A stretch of 64,000 nucleotides of DNA from Phytophthora colocasiae (taxonomy: Eukaryota; Oomycota; Peronosporomycetes; Peronosporales; Peronosporaceae), in the NCBI GenBank assembly GCA_018806915.1, contig JAGKQI010000041.1:1-64000 (forward strand). Direction: 5' to 3'. Numbering within the stretch: the first letter of the stretch is position 1; the number at the start of each line of letters is the position of its first letter. Position numbers and translations under genes: made by a program. Below, piece by piece: positions 61,566 to 64,000 of the stretch. Below the pieces are notes generated by a model, which was not told the DNA's origin, searched no databases, and saw only the letters and a program-made list of their open reading frames with translations.

Positions 61566-63949
61566 ACATGCCTTCCCCACTTGGAGATTCTTCCACGATT
61601 CTCCCCGCTCCAAACAACATCTCGTACTCCTCAATGGAAGCCCAGTACTTCTCGTCATCGTTTGCGTTTGCCGCGTCCCCGTTCCGCATTCGACGCCAAA
61701 CTCGCTCGGGCTGTAATTCGTACTCCAACACATACTATCCAGCAGCTTTCCGTCTTCTCCGCCTACGGAGCTCCACCAAGAGCTCGTCCTGTCTTGACTT
61801 CTTGTCCGCACCTGGAACCGCTCGTTGACCTCTCTTCTTGCCTCGTGCAGCCGTTGCCGCCTGCACTGCCGCTGTCGTTGCACCCACAGTTTGGTGTGAC
61901 GTCGGTTCATCCTCGTATTCAATCTCGCCGTCGATATCTGTTGCTGCCGCCTTTAAGAAGTCTGCCGGATAGTAGTAGGAAACTAAAAAAGAAACATGCG
62001 CTATGATCCTCTCTTTCTTGTCCTCAACGTCTTCTCGTTCCAGCAGAAAATTGTCATACCCAGCGGGCTCCACTATTCTTAGCGGCCCCATCCACTGATG
62101 AACCAACTTCGTTGCTCTAGCGCCACGCGGTGGCTTGTACATCCATACTCGGTCACCTGCCTCAAAATCTCGGCGCCTTCGCACCTGCCGATTATAATAT
62201 CTCGCTTGCCGTTCTTGCTCACGCACTCTCGACAACTCTGCACACTCGTGACTCTCCTTAAGCGTCGCCACCAATTTCTCGTAGTATTCGTTCAGGTCTC
62301 CCGCCTCGGCTCGTCTTGTTGCGCGCAGTAACTCGTTAAGACTCCTCAGCCTTCTCCCCATCATTAGTTCGTTCGGCGACAGCGCCACTGTCGAATGTCG
62401 GCCTGCATTATAGGAATACACCGCGAAATCCACCCATTGGTCCCAATCGCGCTGATGCTCGTCGTGCATGTACGTGGCCACCATATCTTTCCACGTCCGG
62501 TTGAATCTCTCAACTAACCCAATCAATTGTGGTCTGTGCGGTACAGCGGTAGTCTGCCCTGCCTGCAGAAGCACCACCAGCTCCTCAATCGCTCGTCCTG
62601 CCATCTCTGGGGCTCCATCCGTTAGCAACTCGCGAAATGCACCAAATCGGAGTACCACACCTTCATCAAAAACCTCGCAACATCTTCTGCGGTGTGCTGC
62701 TTCACGGTCGCCGCGACAACATATCTCGTAACGTATTCTACGGCAGCAATCACAAACCGGTTGCCTCCGTCCGTCGCTGGTAATGGGCCAGCCACATCCA
62801 ACGCCCATCTGTTGCCGACATCGCCACCTCTTAAGCTTCTCAGTGGTGGAATCACCTCTCTCGGCCTCGCCTTCCTACTGCCGCACTCCTGGCAACCTCG
62901 CACCCATCGGTTTACAGTGTCGCTCAGCCCTGGCCACCAATAAATCGCTGCTATTCTTGCGTACGTATGCGGAGCTCGTAAGTGCCCTGCCCACACAGAG
63001 TCATAGTGTTCTTTAAACACTAAAGGCCACAACGCTGGCGGTAATATCACTAGCTGTCCTTCCCCCATCTCGATCACTGCCAGTCCAAACGCCTTGGAAA
63101 TTTTTCGTCCGCGGTGCACACCGGCATCCAGCAACTTCTTCACCATGCGACTCTTGCGCTGCTCCTCGCGTATCTCATCATCCGTAAGTTGGAGTGTCTG
63201 TTCACTTGCTCGTCGCTGCTCAGTTTGCGCAACTCGTCGGCGTACGGCATCGCGTGCTCCTTCGCGTTCTTGACCCGGTCGCTCACGAATTGTGCTGCTC
63301 GCAGTTACTCCTTCCGCGTCGTTCCTTCCGCTCGTGTCCTCTGGTGCAGTGTTGCCTGCGGTGCGTACCGTTTCGCCCAATCTCGCCCGTGGCGCGCTAC
63401 CCGTCTCCACGTCCTCACTGTCGCCCGCTTGCGTGCTGCGGTTCCCGTATTGGTCGGTTCTACTCGTACTGTGTCGCTTGCTATCGCCGTTGTCGCCACT
63501 TCCTCATTATCGTCCGTTTGAGCCGACTGTGTAGCCAGTCTTGCGCCTCCATCCGCACGTTTGTCGCCCATCGTCGACGCTTCATCGCCCATGTTTGCAA
63601 CTCGGTCGTCTTCCTCAGTCGTCGCCAACTCGTTCAACACCCGGATAGCTTCCTCCCGCCATTGCCGTTCCTCCTCCTGTCGTCTAGCAGCTCTCGTACG
63701 AGGCCGTACGGTTTCAGTCGCCACTCTTCCGCTCACACTCGACTTCTTCCCCGTCACTTCGTCCGGCTCTATATCCCTGGTGACTCGTAGGGAACCGCAC
63801 GTAGCGTCTGCTACTGACACGTTGCTGCTCATTTGCATGCCATCGTCGTTTCTTGACGAATGCTCGTTTTCCGCGTCCATCAACCCGTACTCGCCGTGCA
63901 CATTCTCATCCGTTTGCTTATCGTCCACGCCCTGAGGCCCTCTGTCCAC
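61566..63949 (-). pseudogene. Gypsy pol: linker and integrase, frameshifted
   Basis: Three minus frames in succession: 63949 to ~63410 (acidic/basic linker), ~63410 to 62650, and ~62650 to 61735. Integrase zinc finger GHLRAPHTYARIAAIYWWPG with CQEC; core Asp in WALDVAGPLP, Asp in LLTDGAPEM and Glu in GLVERFNRTWKD; then the C-terminal GDRVWMYKPPRG and WMGPLRIVEP. A TAG at 61735 is followed in frame by ~57 further codons ending at 61566. Frame breaks near 63420 and 62650 and the TAG make it inactive unless they are errors. No chromodomain is evident. Confidence 0.85.
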
Positions 63950-64000
63950 GCAACTGTTTGCCGCCGCACCGGTCGTCGCCTCCGTCGTCCTAGCCCGTTG

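Larger units (their letters stand above)
60770..64000 (-). mobile_element. Ty3/Gypsy element, 3' part
   Basis: 3' LTR 60770-60976 (minus sense), PPT GAGGAACGAGG just inside it, an untranslated or unknown region to ~61565, integrase and upstream pol to the window end. The 5' part is outside the window. Confidence 0.85.

Noticed and set aside
60999..61922. 307-codon minus ORF near the Gypsy 3' end
   Set aside because: Its first part is a wrong-frame reading of the integrase tail and the rest lacks motifs.

Overview
The window looks like accessory, repeat-rich nuclear DNA of a plant-pathogenic oomycete, most likely Phytophthora or a close relative. The signs are NLP (NPP1-like) genes, an RxLR-type secreted protein, secreted GH10 and GH30 glycosidases, a jacalin-repeat protein, a core-promoter element of the oomycete type (GCTCATTCTCCAATTA at 39083), 58-75 bp GT-AG introns, and a mixed transposon load (Copia, Gypsy, Crypton-like tyrosine recombinase, hAT, Tc1/mariner, Helitron, pogo and RT remnants). 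The genus is inferred; no database was searched.

Layout. 1-3.65 kb: three arrays of GGATCC-cored repeats and non-coding DNA. 3.66-5 kb: a gene fragment and two nested MITE-like elements. 5.7-9.6 kb: a decayed jacalin-repeat gene facing a frameshifted short-chain dehydrogenase. 10-12.2 kb: a tyrosine-recombinase element between inverted 20-bp iteron arrays, with a nonsense codon where the first catalytic Arg is expected. 12.3-13.2 kb: a zinc-finger/HPDK gene. 13.4-18.8 kb: a ~2.07 kb segment present twice, holding a divergent pair (OB-fold-like gene and SET methyltransferase gene). 19.3-21 kb: Helitron Rep remnants abutting an NLP fragment. 21-30.3 kb: three units of a ~3.87 kb tandem repeat of broken NLP genes; two units carry a Tc1/mariner and a hAT insertion, the third shows both empty sites. 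32-36 kb: two intact ferric-reductase/NOX-type genes in tandem. 37-41 kb: an RxLR candidate, a pogo remnant and an intact GH10 xylanase. 41-48.2 kb: a Copia retrotransposon with a second ORF, antisense, between pol and the 3' LTR. 48.4-52.6 kb: a GH30 gene split by a 2.6 kb non-autonomous Copia-type LTR element with a perfect target duplication. 52.9-57.8 kb: one NLP gene in three pieces, broken by a second Copia and an inversion. 58.8-59.6 kb: one intact NLP gene. 60-64 kb: an RT remnant, a SINE-like repeat and the 3' end of a Gypsy element.

How it fits together. The apparently working host genes are secreted proteins (GH10, NLP, RxLR candidate) and membrane reductases. Almost everything else is transposons or genes broken by them. 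Several insertions can be ordered exactly, because target-site duplications and empty paralogous sites survive. Many ORFs carry single-base indels; some differ between near-identical repeat units at short homopolymers, so part of the apparent decay may be sequencing error.
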